Shown: piece by piece, positions 18,677 through 28,497 of the stretch
Numbering within the stretch: position 1 is the first letter of the stretch
Layout of the letters: each line of letters begins with the position of its first letter
Position numbers and translations under genes: made by a program
Origin: Halarcobacter anaerophilus
GTDB lineage: Bacteria; Campylobacterota; Campylobacteria; Campylobacterales; Arcobacteraceae
Reading direction: 5' to 3'
Assembly (NCBI RefSeq): GCF_006459125.1
Contig: NZ_CP041070.1
Span: forward strand, 1,240,001-1,304,000
Length of the DNA: 64,000 nt
The notes under the pieces: generated by a model
Told to the model about the DNA's origin: nothing
The model's input: the letters and a program-made list of their open reading frames with translations, nothing else
Database searches by the model: none

Positions 18677-21637
18677 ATGAAATATCTTATTTTTATAGTA
18701 ATATTATCAACACTTCTTATTTCAAAAGAGTTGGAAAAGATTAAATTACAGCTGCAATGGAAACATCAATTTGAGTTTGCCGGGTTTTATATGGCAAAAG
18801 AGAAAGGTTTTTATAAAGAGGCAGGCTTAGATGTTGAGTTTGTAGAGTTTAAAGAAGGTATGGATATAACCCAAGAAGTATTGTCAAAAAATGTGGATTA
18901 CGGTTTATCTTTTTCTTCTATTATTGTTGATTATTTTAATAACAAACCTATAGTTATGATTGCAAATTTTTTTAAACAATCTCCTTTGGTATTAGTAACC
19001 CAAGAAAATATTAAAACTTTAAGTGATTTAAAAAATAAAAAAGTTATGGGTTTATTGGATAGTACACATAAAAGAACAATTTTGACAATGCTTGATAAAT
19101 TTAATATCAACTCTGATGATTTTACAAATATTCCAAGAAAGTTTTCATTAGAGGCTTTTATAAAAAAAGAGGTGGATGCAATTAGTGTCTTTACAACCAA
19201 TGAAATATATACATTAAATAAATTGGGAATAAAATACAATGTTTTTGATCCAGCTGTTTACGGCACTAAATTTTATGATTTGAATCTCTTTACCACAACA
19301 GATGAACTAAAAAACAATCCTTTAAGAGTAGAAAAATTTAAAGAAGCATCAATCAAAGGTTGGGAATACGCCTTAAAAAATAAACAAGAGAGTGTTAACG
19401 TGATTTTAAATAAATATAACACTCAAAAAAAATCAAAAGAGACTCTGCTTTTTGAGGCAAGACAAATTGAATATTTGATGCTTACGAATATTTATCCAAT
19501 AGGAAGTATTGATCTAGAGCAAATGCACATAATAGCAGATAACTTTGCCCAATCACAGTTTATGGGAAAACAATCAAGAGATACAATTAAAAAGTTTATT
19601 TATAAAAATCAATCTTCAAATATGAATCTTACCAAAGAGCAGAAAAACTATCTAAAAAATAAAAAAGAGTTATCTATGTGCGTTGATCCTAATTGGATGC
19701 CTTTGGAAATGATTAAAGAAAAAAAACATATTGGAATTGCTGCAGATTTTATTGATATAGTTTCAAAAAAATTAGAGATACCAATTAAGTTAATCCCTAC
19801 TAAGACTTGGACTCAAAGTTTAAACAAAGCAAAAAAGCGTGAATGTGATATTCTATCCTTAGCACAAAGAACACCTTCAAGACAAAAATATTTAAATTTT
19901 ACTACGCCATATGTAACTACACCTTTAGTAATAGTAACTAAAAGAGGAAAACCTTTTATAACAGATTTAAATACAATTAAAAATAAAAAATTAGCTATTG
20001 TTAAAAACTATTCAATATTTGAACTTATGAAAAATAAATATCCTGATATAAATTTTATTGAAGTGAATTCAGTTATAGATGGATTGGAAAAAATACAAAA
20101 GGGCAAAATCTATGCTTTGATTGATAATTCTATAGTTATAAACCATGAAATTTATAAAAAGTCTATTGATGATTTAAATATATCAGGGCAATTAAATGAA
20201 TCATTCTTTTTAAGTATTGCTTCAAGAAATGATGAACCTTTACTAAATGAAGTTCTTGAAAAAGCTTTATATTCAATAGATACAAAAAAGAAAAATGAGA
20301 TTCTTTATAGCTGGACACATCTAAAATATAATAAGGTTATTGATTACAAATTAGTTTTAGGTATTTTGCTTTTTTTTATGTCTGTAGTATTGCTTTTTAT
20401 ATATTGGAATTTAAAGTTAACAAAAGAGATTAAAAATAGAAAAATAGCCGAAGAGAAGTTAAAACAAAGTGAAGAAAAATTTAGAATACTTTTTGATATT
20501 GCACCTATTCTTTTAAATCAGTTTGATAAAGACGGAAAGATAGTTTTTTGGAATAAAGAGTGTGAAAAAGTTTTTGGATATACTTTTGATGATATTAAAG
20601 ATGAAAAAAATCCATTGGCTCTTTTTTATCCTGATTCAAATATTCAAAAAAGAGTAAAAATCTCTTTTGAAGAGAAAGACGGAATTTATAAAGAGTGGCA
20701 CCCTGTAACAAAAAATAAAGAAGAAATAGTAACAATGTGGGCTAATGTGGAACTTCCTACTAAAGAGATAATCAATTTTGGCTTTGATATAACAAAACAG
20801 CGTCAAGATGAGATTTTATTGAACAACAAAGCAATAGAGTTGAAAAATGCAAAAAAAGAGCTTGAAAAGTTAAATAACTCATTGGAAGATAAAATCAAAA
20901 AAGAGATTGAAAAAAATACTAAGTATCAAGTAACCATAATGGAGCAAAATAAGTTGGCTCAAATGGGAGAGATGATTGAGAATATTGCACATCAATGGAG
21001 ACAACCTTTAGCAGAGATAAATTCATCTGTTTTATTAATAGATGCAATACTTTCAAGAAAAAATTATTTAGATGAAGAGTTAAATGAAAAATTATCAGAG
21101 ATAGAACAGTTAACGGAATATATGTCAAATACAATCAATGACTTTAAGAATTTTTTTGAACTTAATAAAATAAAAGAGTCTTTTTCTGTATATGATAATT
21201 TACAATCAACATTGAAAATTATTAAAGGTAGATTATCTTTTTATAAAATAAGAGTAGAAATTGATATGGATAAAAATATAAAAATAAACTCTTACTCAAA
21301 TGAATTAAATCAGGTCTTTTTAGTCATCTTTAATAATGCAATTGATGCAATTGCAAAAAATAAGATACCTAATCCTTTGATATCTATAAAAGTAAAAGAG
21401 AGTTTGAAAAGAGTAACAATATATATTGAAGATAATGCAAATGGTATAGAAGAGAAGATATTAGATAAAATATTTGAACCCTATTTTACAACTAAATACA
21501 AATCACAAGGAACAGGTTTAGGACTGTATATTTCAAAAATGATTATTGAAAAAGGATTAAAAGGAACAATTTTAGCAAAGAATAGAGATTTCGGTGTCTG
21601 TTTTATTGTAAAGTTACCAAAGGAAATTGATGAATAG
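18677..21637 (+). CDS. hybrid sensor histidine kinase with THI5-like and SBP_bac_3 periplasmic sensors
   Basis: A 986-residue kinase. Its parts are a signal peptide (1-16), an NMT1/THI5-like binding domain (about 20-300; LQWKHQFEFAGFYMAKEKGF), a second periplasmic binding domain of SBP_bac_3 type (about 325-555; CVDPNWMPLEMI, RTPSRQKYLNFTTPY), one membrane segment (about 560-578), a PAS domain (about 600-710), a coiled coil, a HisKA box with His772 (ENIAHQWRQPLAEI) and an HATPase domain with GTGLGLYISKM. The partner regulator overlaps its 3' end. The two sensor types suggest that small organic solutes, such as pyrimidine-like or amine compounds and amino acids, are read outside the cell; the ligands are unknown. 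It sits directly upstream of adhesin export locus B. Confidence 0.92.
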   Translation: MKYLIFIVILSTLLISKELEKIKLQLQWKHQFEFAGFYMAKEKGFYKEAGLDVEFVEFKEGMDITQEVLSKNVDYGLSFSSIIVDYFNNKPIVMIANFFKQSPLVLVTQENIKTLSDLKNKKVMGLLDSTHKRTILTMLDKFNINSDDFTNIPRKFSLEAFIKKEVDAISVFTTNEIYTLNKLGIKYNVFDPAVYGTKFYDLNLFTTTDELKNNPLRVEKFKEASIKGWEYALKNKQESVNVILNKYNTQKKSKETLLFEARQIEYLMLTNIYPIGSIDLEQMHIIADNFAQSQFMGKQSRDTIKKFIYKNQSSNMNLTKEQKNYLKNKKELSMCVDPNWMPLEMIKEKKHIGIAADFIDIVSKKLEIPIKLIPTKTWTQSLNKAKKRECDILSLAQRTPSRQKYLNFTTPYVTTPLVIVTKRGKPFITDLNTIKNKKLAIVKNYSIFELMKNKYPDINFIEVNSVIDGLEKIQKGKIYALIDNSIVINHEIYKKSIDDLNISGQLNESFFLSIASRNDEPLLNEVLEKALYSIDTKKKNEILYSWTHLKYNKVIDYKLVLGILLFFMSVVLLFIYWNLKLTKEIKNRKIAEEKLKQSEEKFRILFDIAPILLNQFDKDGKIVFWNKECEKVFGYTFDDIKDEKNPLALFYPDSNIQKRVKISFEEKDGIYKEWHPVTKNKEEIVTMWANVELPTKEIINFGFDITKQRQDEILLNNKAIELKNAKKELEKLNNSLEDKIKKEIEKNTKYQVTIMEQNKLAQMGEMIENIAHQWRQPLAEINSSVLLIDAILSRKNYLDEELNEKLSEIEQLTEYMSNTINDFKNFFELNKIKESFSVYDNLQSTLKIIKGRLSFYKIRVEIDMDKNIKINSYSNELNQVFLVIFNNAIDAIAKNKIPNPLISIKVKESLKRVTIYIEDNANGIEEKILDKIFEPYFTTKYKSQGTGLGLYISKMIIEKGLKGTILAKNRDFGVCFIVKLPKEIDE

Positions 21638-22325
21638 AGATTTATATCCATATAAAATATTATTTATAGAAGATGAAGAGTTATTAAGAAAAAACTATAC
21701 AGACTATCTAAAAATGAACTTCTCAGAAGTTATTGAAGCAAAAGACGGGCAAGAAGGCTTAGACTTATATAAAAAATATAAACCCGATATTTTAATTGTT
21801 GATATAAATATACCTAGAATAGATGGATTAAAGCTTTTAGAGATGATAAGAATAAATGATATAGAAACAAAAGCTATTATCTTAACAGCTCATGTAGATA
21901 AAGATTTCTTGCTTAGAGCTGCATCCTTAAAATTAGTTAAATATTTAGAAAAACCCGTAAATAGAAAGAATTTAAAAGATGCTTTACTCTTAGCAATTAA
22001 TGAAATATCAACTTATAGTATTACTAATAAAAAAATAGTAGAGTTAAAAGAGGAGTTGCTTTGGAACAATGAATTAAAAGAGTTAATTTTCCAAAATAAA
22101 AATATCGAATTGACAAATAAAGAAAAATTACTTTTAGAACTATTAACTTCCCATGCAAATAAGGTTTTTTCCTATGATGAAATCTTTTTTCATGTCTGGA
22201 ACAATTACAATGAAGAGGCAAGTTTCAGTGCCTTGAAAAATCTAATTAGAAGAATAAGAAAAAAACTTCCTGAAAATACAATCTTAAATATATTTAATGA
22301 GGGCTATAAAATAAATAGAAAATAA
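21630..22325 (+). CDS. OmpR-family response regulator, partner of the THI5-type kinase
   Basis: I chose ATG 21630, with AAGGAAA upstream, over the adjacent TTG 21627; it overlaps the kinase stop by 8 bp. The receiver domain has the acidic pair near residues 14-15, phosphoacceptor Asp58 (ILIVDINIPRIDG), a conserved Thr in ILTAH and Lys in LEKPV. The C-terminal winged helix (about 155-231; TNKEKLLLELLTSHANKVFS, ALKNLIRRIRKKL) is of the Trans_reg_C type. An 11-bp tandem direct repeat 31 bp downstream of this gene, in front of the TolC-OmpA gene, is a likely binding site, which would make locus B its target. Confidence 0.92.
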   Translation: MNRDLYPYKILFIEDEELLRKNYTDYLKMNFSEVIEAKDGQEGLDLYKKYKPDILIVDINIPRIDGLKLLEMIRINDIETKAIILTAHVDKDFLLRAASLKLVKYLEKPVNRKNLKDALLLAINEISTYSITNKKIVELKEELLWNNELKELIFQNKNIELTNKEKLLLELLTSHANKVFSYDEIFFHVWNNYNEEASFSALKNLIRRIRKKLPENTILNIFNEGYKINRK

Positions 22326-22355
22326 ATTATTAAAAATTTATTTAATAATTTAATT

Positions 22356-22377
22356 TTGATACTTCTTTGATACTTCT
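22356..22377 (+). promoter_or_regulatory. tandem 11-bp direct repeat upstream of the tolC-ompA operon
   Basis: TTGATACTTCT occurs twice head to tail with an exact 11-bp period, ending 45 bp before the ATG at 22423. A -10-like TACAAT lies at 22384-22389. OmpR/PhoB-family regulators bind tandem repeats of about 10-11 bp, and such a regulator is encoded immediately upstream. The link is inferred. Confidence 0.65.
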
Positions 22378-22422
22378 TGTTTATACAATTCTTAAAATTA
22401 AATTTTGTGTAAGGTAGTAGAT

Positions 22423-24960
22423 ATGAAAAAGAAGAGTATTCTTAGTATTTTTACAAGTGGTATTTTACTTGTGGGTATAAATATAAATGCGTTAACACTT
22501 GAAGATAGTGTAAAAGAGGCTTTAAATACAAATCCTGTAGTAAAAGAGAGATTAAAAAATTTAAGAGAAGTGCAACAAGATTTAAATATTGCCGACTCTG
22601 AATGGTATCCCTCTTTGGATTATCGAGCTAGTGTGGGTATTAATGATGCAGGAGAATATAAAGAAGATGATGTAGATGATATAAATTACAGACATTACAC
22701 TCACTCTTTAAAACTAACTCAAAATATATTCAACGGTTTTAGTACAACCAATAAAATAGATTATCAAAAAACAAGAATTTTAGCCGCAGCTCATCACTAT
22801 ATAGAAAATGCTAATGATATTGCTTTTCAAATGGTTAGTTCATATTTAGATTCAATTAGAAGTTATAGATTACTACAAAATGCTAAAGATAATGTTGTAA
22901 TTAATGAAAAAATTTATGAAGATGTAAAATCTTTATATAACAGTGGACTTACAACAAAATCTGAAATGACTAAAATATACTCTTCTTTAGCTTTGGCAAA
23001 ATCAAATCTTGTAGTACAACAAAACAATATGCTTGACAAAGGGTTTAGATTTAAAAGAATTTTAGGAAGAGATGTAAAAGTTTCTGAATTATCTTTACCT
23101 AAAATAAATTTTGCAATGCCGGAGAGTTTGGAAAGAGCAACAATGGTTGCAATAAAAAACAATCCATCAATTCTTGTAAGTAAATATAATGTACAAGGTG
23201 CGCAAAGTTTATATAGAGAGAAAAAAAGCAAATATTATCCCAAAGTAGATCTTGAACTTGAACAGCTTTATAATGATGTTAACAAAGATAATAATTTTGA
23301 CTCTCCCGATGATAGATTCAGAGCTTACGTTGTTTTAAGCTGGAACTTATACAAAGGTGGAGCACACAAAGCAGATATTCAAAAAAGTAGAAGTTCTATA
23401 AATAAAGAGATTGAAATTCAAAGAGATTTGAAAAGACAAACAATAGAGAGTTTGGAACTGTCTTGGTCTGCATATGAGATGTTAAGTAAACAACTAAATG
23501 AGTTATACAATTACTTTGAATATAGTGAGGATACTTTAAATAGTTATCAAAGTGAGTATGAAATGGGTAGAAGAACTCTATTAGACCTTTTATCTGCACA
23601 AAATGATTTAATCAACTCAAAAAATCAAATCATCAATGCCGAAACAGATAAACTTTTTGCACAATACAGAGTTTTAGATGCAATGGGATTACTTGTAAAT
23701 TCACTTTTAGATGAAAATCAATATGAAAAAATCATTTATCCTACAAAAAAACCTTTTGAAATAAAAGAGGATACTTTACCTGTAAAACTGGATGTTGATA
23801 ATGATGGAGTTGTGGACTCTTTAGATATTTGTGATAACTCTTTACCAGGGAATAATATAAAACCTACAGGTTGTGTAGAGTTTGAAGCTGACTCGGATTT
23901 TGACGGAGTTGCAAATACAAAAGATACTTGTCCTAATACTACTTTCGGTGCCTTAGTTGATGAGGAGGGTTGTGCTATAGAAGGTGAAAAAAACAGATTC
24001 GAAATAGACCATGCTGTTTATTTAGACGAAGTTCCTAAATATAATGAAAACAGTCCTAAAAAATCAGAAAAATTAGGTCTTTACGATTATGAGTTTAATA
24101 TTGCTGCTAATAAAAATGTTGAGTCAACAAAACTTGATAAACATCTAATGTATGATGATTTTGAATTAATTAAAAGATTTGATTTTATTGATATGAATAA
24201 TTATGATTTAGAAGATGATGAGTTTAATAAGACAATAAAAAATATGGCTGAAACAATAAATTCATATAAAAGAGATGATATTACGGTTACAGTAATCGGA
24301 CATACTCAAAATATGAAAGATAATAAAGAAAGTTATGATAAAGCATTAGATTATTCTCAAAAAATTGCCGATGCCTTAATTAAAAACGGTGTAAATAAAG
24401 AGAGAATTGCTTCTCAATCAAGAGTTGATTTTGACAATCTATTTTTAGAAACAGACCTTCACGATATAAACAATGTCGTGGCAGTTGCTTTATATGTACC
24501 TAAAAGATTAGTGTTAGATGATGATAAAGACGGAGTTATTAATGAACAAGACAAATGTCCTAATACTGCTCCTGGATACACTGTAGACAAAGATGGATGT
24601 ACAAATAAAATCAATCTGGAAGTACTTTTTGAAAAAGACTCTTCAAAAATAAAAGAGGATACAAAAGAGAAGGTACTGGCTTTTGCTAAATTTTTAGTTG
24701 ATAATAAAGAGTTTAATACGGTAATTACAGGGCATTCAAGTAAAGAGAGTGAAAAAAGTTCGGCTATATATAATAAAAATTTGTCAAAACAAAGAGCTGA
24801 TGCAATAAGAACTCTTTTAATTGCAAACGGTGTTGAAGCCTCAAGAGTTACATCTCAAGGAAAAGGTTTTGAAGAACCTGTAGCAGATAATAATACTTAT
24901 GAAGGTCGAGTATTAAATAGAAGAATCGAAGCTGAATTAGTAAATGTAAATAAAAAGTAA
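22423..24960 (+). CDS. TolC-family channel fused to thrombospondin-3 repeats and OmpA domains
   Basis: The start is ATG 22423, with AAGG eight bases upstream; a TTG at 22405 is in frame but poorer. The 845-residue product has a signal peptide (to about residue 24, ININA), a TolC/OEP region (about 25-435; FNGFSTTNKIDY, LSWNLYKGG), calcium-binding type 3 thrombospondin-like repeats (from 457, DVDNDGVVDSLDIC; again at 699, DDDKDGVINEQDKC), a first divergent OmpA-like domain (about 580-690) and a canonical C-terminal OmpA domain (about 731-845). The last has NLSKQRADAIRTLLIANGV and LNRRIEAEL, the usual peptidoglycan-contact region. It would join the adhesin exit channel to the cell wall. It is followed by the ABC gene after 10 bp. 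Confidence 0.92.
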   Translation: MKKKSILSIFTSGILLVGININALTLEDSVKEALNTNPVVKERLKNLREVQQDLNIADSEWYPSLDYRASVGINDAGEYKEDDVDDINYRHYTHSLKLTQNIFNGFSTTNKIDYQKTRILAAAHHYIENANDIAFQMVSSYLDSIRSYRLLQNAKDNVVINEKIYEDVKSLYNSGLTTKSEMTKIYSSLALAKSNLVVQQNNMLDKGFRFKRILGRDVKVSELSLPKINFAMPESLERATMVAIKNNPSILVSKYNVQGAQSLYREKKSKYYPKVDLELEQLYNDVNKDNNFDSPDDRFRAYVVLSWNLYKGGAHKADIQKSRSSINKEIEIQRDLKRQTIESLELSWSAYEMLSKQLNELYNYFEYSEDTLNSYQSEYEMGRRTLLDLLSAQNDLINSKNQIINAETDKLFAQYRVLDAMGLLVNSLLDENQYEKIIYPTKKPFEIKEDTLPVKLDVDNDGVVDSLDICDNSLPGNNIKPTGCVEFEADSDFDGVANTKDTCPNTTFGALVDEEGCAIEGEKNRFEIDHAVYLDEVPKYNENSPKKSEKLGLYDYEFNIAANKNVESTKLDKHLMYDDFELIKRFDFIDMNNYDLEDDEFNKTIKNMAETINSYKRDDITVTVIGHTQNMKDNKESYDKALDYSQKIADALIKNGVNKERIASQSRVDFDNLFLETDLHDINNVVAVALYVPKRLVLDDDKDGVINEQDKCPNTAPGYTVDKDGCTNKINLEVLFEKDSSKIKEDTKEKVLAFAKFLVDNKEFNTVITGHSSKESEKSSAIYNKNLSKQRADAIRTLLIANGVEASRVTSQGKGFEEPVADNNTYEGRVLNRRIEAELVNVNKK

Positions 24961-24970
24961 AAGAGATACA

Positions 24971-27124
24971 TTGATATACCATTCCCCTAAAAGGGATAAT
25001 CTTTTAGAGTCATTAGTTCTATATACAAGATTATTCCATAAACCGTTCTCTGCCGAGTCTCTAATGTCAGGTTTGCCCATTGATGCAAACCTGTCGGAGC
25101 AATTACTGTTTTCTAAAAACAGTTCAAAATCTTTATTTTCAAGGGCTGCATCAAGAGCAGGCTTAAAAACAATTTTAATCGAAAAACCAATCCAAGATAT
25201 TTTACAGCTGCAACTTCCTGCCATATTACTACTTTTTAATAATAACAGTTGCGTATTAGAGACTTTTTTAGATGATAAAAAGAGGGCTAAAATAATCTTC
25301 CCGGGAGATGAACCTTTAGAGCAGATTGTTGATGTAAAAGAGTTAGAAAAAGAGTATTTAGGTTACGCTTTTATGTTGAAAAAAGCTTTTGAATATGAGG
25401 ATTCAAATAGTAATAAAACATTAGATTTAAAAAATCACAAACACTGGTTTTGGAACACTTTGGGATTTTCAAAAAAAATTTATTTTGATTGTATTTTAGC
25501 TTCTGTGTTAATAAATCTGTTTGTTTTGGCAACCCCTTTGTTTACTATGAATGTTTATGATAGAGTAATTCCAAACAATGCCCAAGAAACCCTTCTTGTT
25601 TTTACTATAGGAATTATTTTAGTTTTTCTCTTAGACGGGGCATTAAAGTTTTTAAGGTCATACTTTTTAGAGATGGCGGGTAAAAAAAGCGATATTATTA
25701 TGTCCTCTATTATTTTTGAAAAAGTAATAGATTTGAAAATGCAAGCTCACCCAAAATCAGTGGGTTCTTTTGCCAATAATTTAAAAAGTTTTGACAGTAT
25801 AAGATCTTTTTTAACAAATGCAACTCTTAGCGTACTTATAGATTTTCCTTTTTCTATTCTGTTTTTATTAGTGATTTTTTATATAGCGGGAGTTATGGTA
25901 TTAGTGCCTCTTTTTATAATTGCACTTATTGTCCTTTATGCTTTTATTATAAAAAAACCTCTGCAAAAAAGTATAGAGAGTACTTATGAAGCAAGTGCAA
26001 AGAAAAACGGTATTTTAGTTGAATCTCTGCATAATATCGAGACCATAAAATCACAAGGACTCTCTGGAAAAGTTCAATATGACTGGGAAGAGTCAACGGG
26101 AGAAATAGCAAATAAAAGTTTAAGATCAAAGCTTATCTCATCTTCAATACCAACAATAACAGGACTCTTAATTGGATTAAATACCGTATTGATTATTGTA
26201 ATAGGAGTATATCAAATCCAAAATTTTGAACTTACTATGGGAGGATTAATTGCCGCTATGATTCTCTCTTCACGATCAATCGCTCCTATGGGACAAATTG
26301 CCGCTTTAATTTCAAACTACGAAGATGCAAAAACTTCTTATAAGATGTTGGATGAAATCGTAAATAAACCTTTAGAAAGACCCCTTGCAAAAGAGTTTGT
26401 AAAAAGACCCTCTTTAAAAGGTGATATTGAGTTTAGAAATGTAAGTTTCAAATATCCTGATTCAACGGTTTATGCTTTAGATAATGTAAGTTTTACGATA
26501 AAAGAGAATGAAAAGGTTGCATTTATAGGAAAAATAGGTTCAGGGAAAAGTACTATAACAAAGCTTATTCTGAAATTATATGAACCTGAAAGCGGTTCAA
26601 TATTAATAGACGGTATTGATATTTCCCAAATTGATCCTGCGGATTTAAGAAAAAGCGTAGCTTATGTTCCTCAAGATGTTCATCTTTTCAGAGGAACAAT
26701 AAAAAATAATATCTTAGGCTCATATAGATTTGTAGATGACGAGTGGTTGTTAAAGTGTTCAAAAACAAGTACAACAGATGATTTTGTGAAACATCACCCT
26801 CTGGGTTATGATATGCAAATAGGGGAAAGAGGATTAGGTCTTTCAGGCGGACAGCGTCAAAGTGTTGCTATTGCAAGGGCTTTGATAGGAAATTGCGATA
26901 CATATCTTTTTGATGAACCTACAAATGCAATGGATCAATCAACAGAGACAAAAGTATTATCTAATTTGAAAGAAGATATCGGAAACAAAACTCTGATTTT
27001 AATAACACAAAAGATGAGTATGCTTGAATTAACTTCTCGAATTATAGTTATGAATCGAGGTAAAAAAGTTTTAGACGGTAAAAAGGAAGAGATTCTTGAA
27101 AAACTGGGCACGGCAAATGGATAA
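24971..27124 (+). CDS. lapB: LapB-type type I secretion ABC transporter (locus B)
   Basis: A 717-residue exporter beginning at TTG 24971, with an AAAGAGA ribosome site; no better start is near. It has the same layout as the locus A exporter: a degenerate C39-like N-terminal domain (LMSGLPIDA, LFSRAASRAGL) without catalytic Cys, a membrane domain (FTMNVYDRVIPNNAQ) and an ATPase with GKIGSGKST, LSGGQRQS and YLFDEPT. The next gene, hlyD, starts 8 bp before its stop. It should energise export of the 2724-residue adhesin encoded downstream. Confidence 0.92.
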   Translation: MIYHSPKRDNLLESLVLYTRLFHKPFSAESLMSGLPIDANLSEQLLFSKNSSKSLFSRAASRAGLKTILIEKPIQDILQLQLPAILLLFNNNSCVLETFLDDKKRAKIIFPGDEPLEQIVDVKELEKEYLGYAFMLKKAFEYEDSNSNKTLDLKNHKHWFWNTLGFSKKIYFDCILASVLINLFVLATPLFTMNVYDRVIPNNAQETLLVFTIGIILVFLLDGALKFLRSYFLEMAGKKSDIIMSSIIFEKVIDLKMQAHPKSVGSFANNLKSFDSIRSFLTNATLSVLIDFPFSILFLLVIFYIAGVMVLVPLFIIALIVLYAFIIKKPLQKSIESTYEASAKKNGILVESLHNIETIKSQGLSGKVQYDWEESTGEIANKSLRSKLISSSIPTITGLLIGLNTVLIIVIGVYQIQNFELTMGGLIAAMILSSRSIAPMGQIAALISNYEDAKTSYKMLDEIVNKPLERPLAKEFVKRPSLKGDIEFRNVSFKYPDSTVYALDNVSFTIKENEKVAFIGKIGSGKSTITKLILKLYEPESGSILIDGIDISQIDPADLRKSVAYVPQDVHLFRGTIKNNILGSYRFVDDEWLLKCSKTSTTDDFVKHHPLGYDMQIGERGLGLSGGQRQSVAIARALIGNCDTYLFDEPTNAMDQSTETKVLSNLKEDIGNKTLILITQKMSMLELTSRIIVMNRGKKVLDGKKEEILEKLGTANG

Positions 27125-28496
27125 TCTAAAAGAGATAAAAGAGGCTTTTTTTAATAAAAACAGTCCCAAAGTAAATAAAAATTTGAGTAAACATGATTAT
27201 GAATATATGAAAAGTTTAAGTTCGGCAGTTATTTATAATCGACCAAAGAAACTTCACTGGGTTCTTGTCTCTTTTACTGTAACAATATTCTCTTTTATTA
27301 TTTGGGCATCTTTTGCACAAATTGATGAAATAGCAAGAGGACACGGTAAAGTTGTACCAAGCGGTCAAAACCAAATAATACAAAATTTAGAAGGTGGAGT
27401 TGTTTCGGAAATTTTGGTAAAAGAGGGAGATTTTGTAAAAAAAGATCAAGTTTTATTAAAAATCAGCAATGAAAAGTCTTCTTCTACTTTGATTTCAAAC
27501 AAGATTAAAATTCTATATTTAAAAGCTCAAATTAAAAGACTTCAAGCTGAATTAGATCAAGAACCTTTTGAATTTACTTTAAGTGATAATCAGACTCTAA
27601 ATGATTTCTTGAATAATGAAAAAGAGCTTTATCTAAGCAATATAAAACAGTTAGATACAAAGGTACAAATTCTAAAAGAGCAAGATAAACAGAAAAAAAA
27701 TGAATTAAAAGATACAAGACAGACTATAAAACATCTTAGATTTGCCGTTGAAGCAATAGAAAAAGAGGTTAAAATGACAGAACCGATGGTAAAAAGAGGG
27801 ATTAGATCTGAAGTTGATTTCTTAAAATTGCAAAGGGAACAAAGTGATGCACGACAAAAACTTCAAAGTGCAATACTTTCTATTGATAAAATAGACTCTG
27901 AAATATCAGAAATTGAGAAAAAAATAAAAGAGACCAATGAAACTTATAAATCAGAAACCCAAGAAAAATTAAATGAAAAAACTACTGCTTTAAAAGATTT
28001 AGAGGCAAATGCCGTTGCATCAAAAGACCAAGTTTCAAGAGCAATTGTTAAATCTCCGTCAAACGGTATAGTTCAAACACTTCATGTAAATACCATAGGA
28101 GGAGCGATAAAACCTGCCCAAGATTTAATTGAGATAGTACCTACTGATTATAGTTTAATAGTTGAAGTGAAGATTTTACCTTCGGATATTGCTTTTATTT
28201 ATCAAGGGCAAAAAGCGATAGTGAAGTTTTCAGCTTATGATTTTTCTATTTACGGAGGACTTGAAGGTAAAGTTATAAATATCTCACCTGATACTATCAC
28301 TGAAAAAGATGATAAAACTTACTATTTAGTAAGGATTAAAACAGAAAAAAATTATATTGGGACAAAAGAGAAACAGATGAAAATTATTCCCGGAATGGTG
28401 GCTGATGTGGACATAATTACCGGTAAAAAAACAATTCTGGATTATATATTAAAACCTATATTAAAAACAAAGCAATACACCTTTACGGAAAGATAA
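27117..28496 (+). CDS. lapC: HlyD/LapC-type membrane-fusion protein (locus B)
   Basis: I chose ATG 27117, which overlaps the ABC stop by 8 bp; the upstream in-frame TTG at 27096 only adds residues inside the ABC gene. The 459-residue protein has a short cytoplasmic N-terminus, one membrane segment (about 42-62), a lipoyl-like motif (GGVVSEILVKEGDFVKKDQV), a long coiled coil (about 115-315) and a C-terminal barrel domain ending GMVADVDIITGKKTILDYI. It lacks the PAS domain present in the locus A paralogue. It bridges the inner-membrane ABC and the outer-membrane TolC-OmpA. Confidence 0.93.
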   Translation: MDNLKEIKEAFFNKNSPKVNKNLSKHDYEYMKSLSSAVIYNRPKKLHWVLVSFTVTIFSFIIWASFAQIDEIARGHGKVVPSGQNQIIQNLEGGVVSEILVKEGDFVKKDQVLLKISNEKSSSTLISNKIKILYLKAQIKRLQAELDQEPFEFTLSDNQTLNDFLNNEKELYLSNIKQLDTKVQILKEQDKQKKNELKDTRQTIKHLRFAVEAIEKEVKMTEPMVKRGIRSEVDFLKLQREQSDARQKLQSAILSIDKIDSEISEIEKKIKETNETYKSETQEKLNEKTTALKDLEANAVASKDQVSRAIVKSPSNGIVQTLHVNTIGGAIKPAQDLIEIVPTDYSLIVEVKILPSDIAFIYQGQKAIVKFSAYDFSIYGGLEGKVINISPDTITEKDDKTYYLVRIKTEKNYIGTKEKQMKIIPGMVADVDIITGKKTILDYILKPILKTKQYTFTER

Positions 28497-28497
28497 G

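Noticed and set aside
6760-27124. C39 peptidase activity in the two ABC exporters
   Set aside because: The N-terminal domains follow the LapB pattern without an intact Cys-His catalytic set, and the adhesins have no double-glycine leader.
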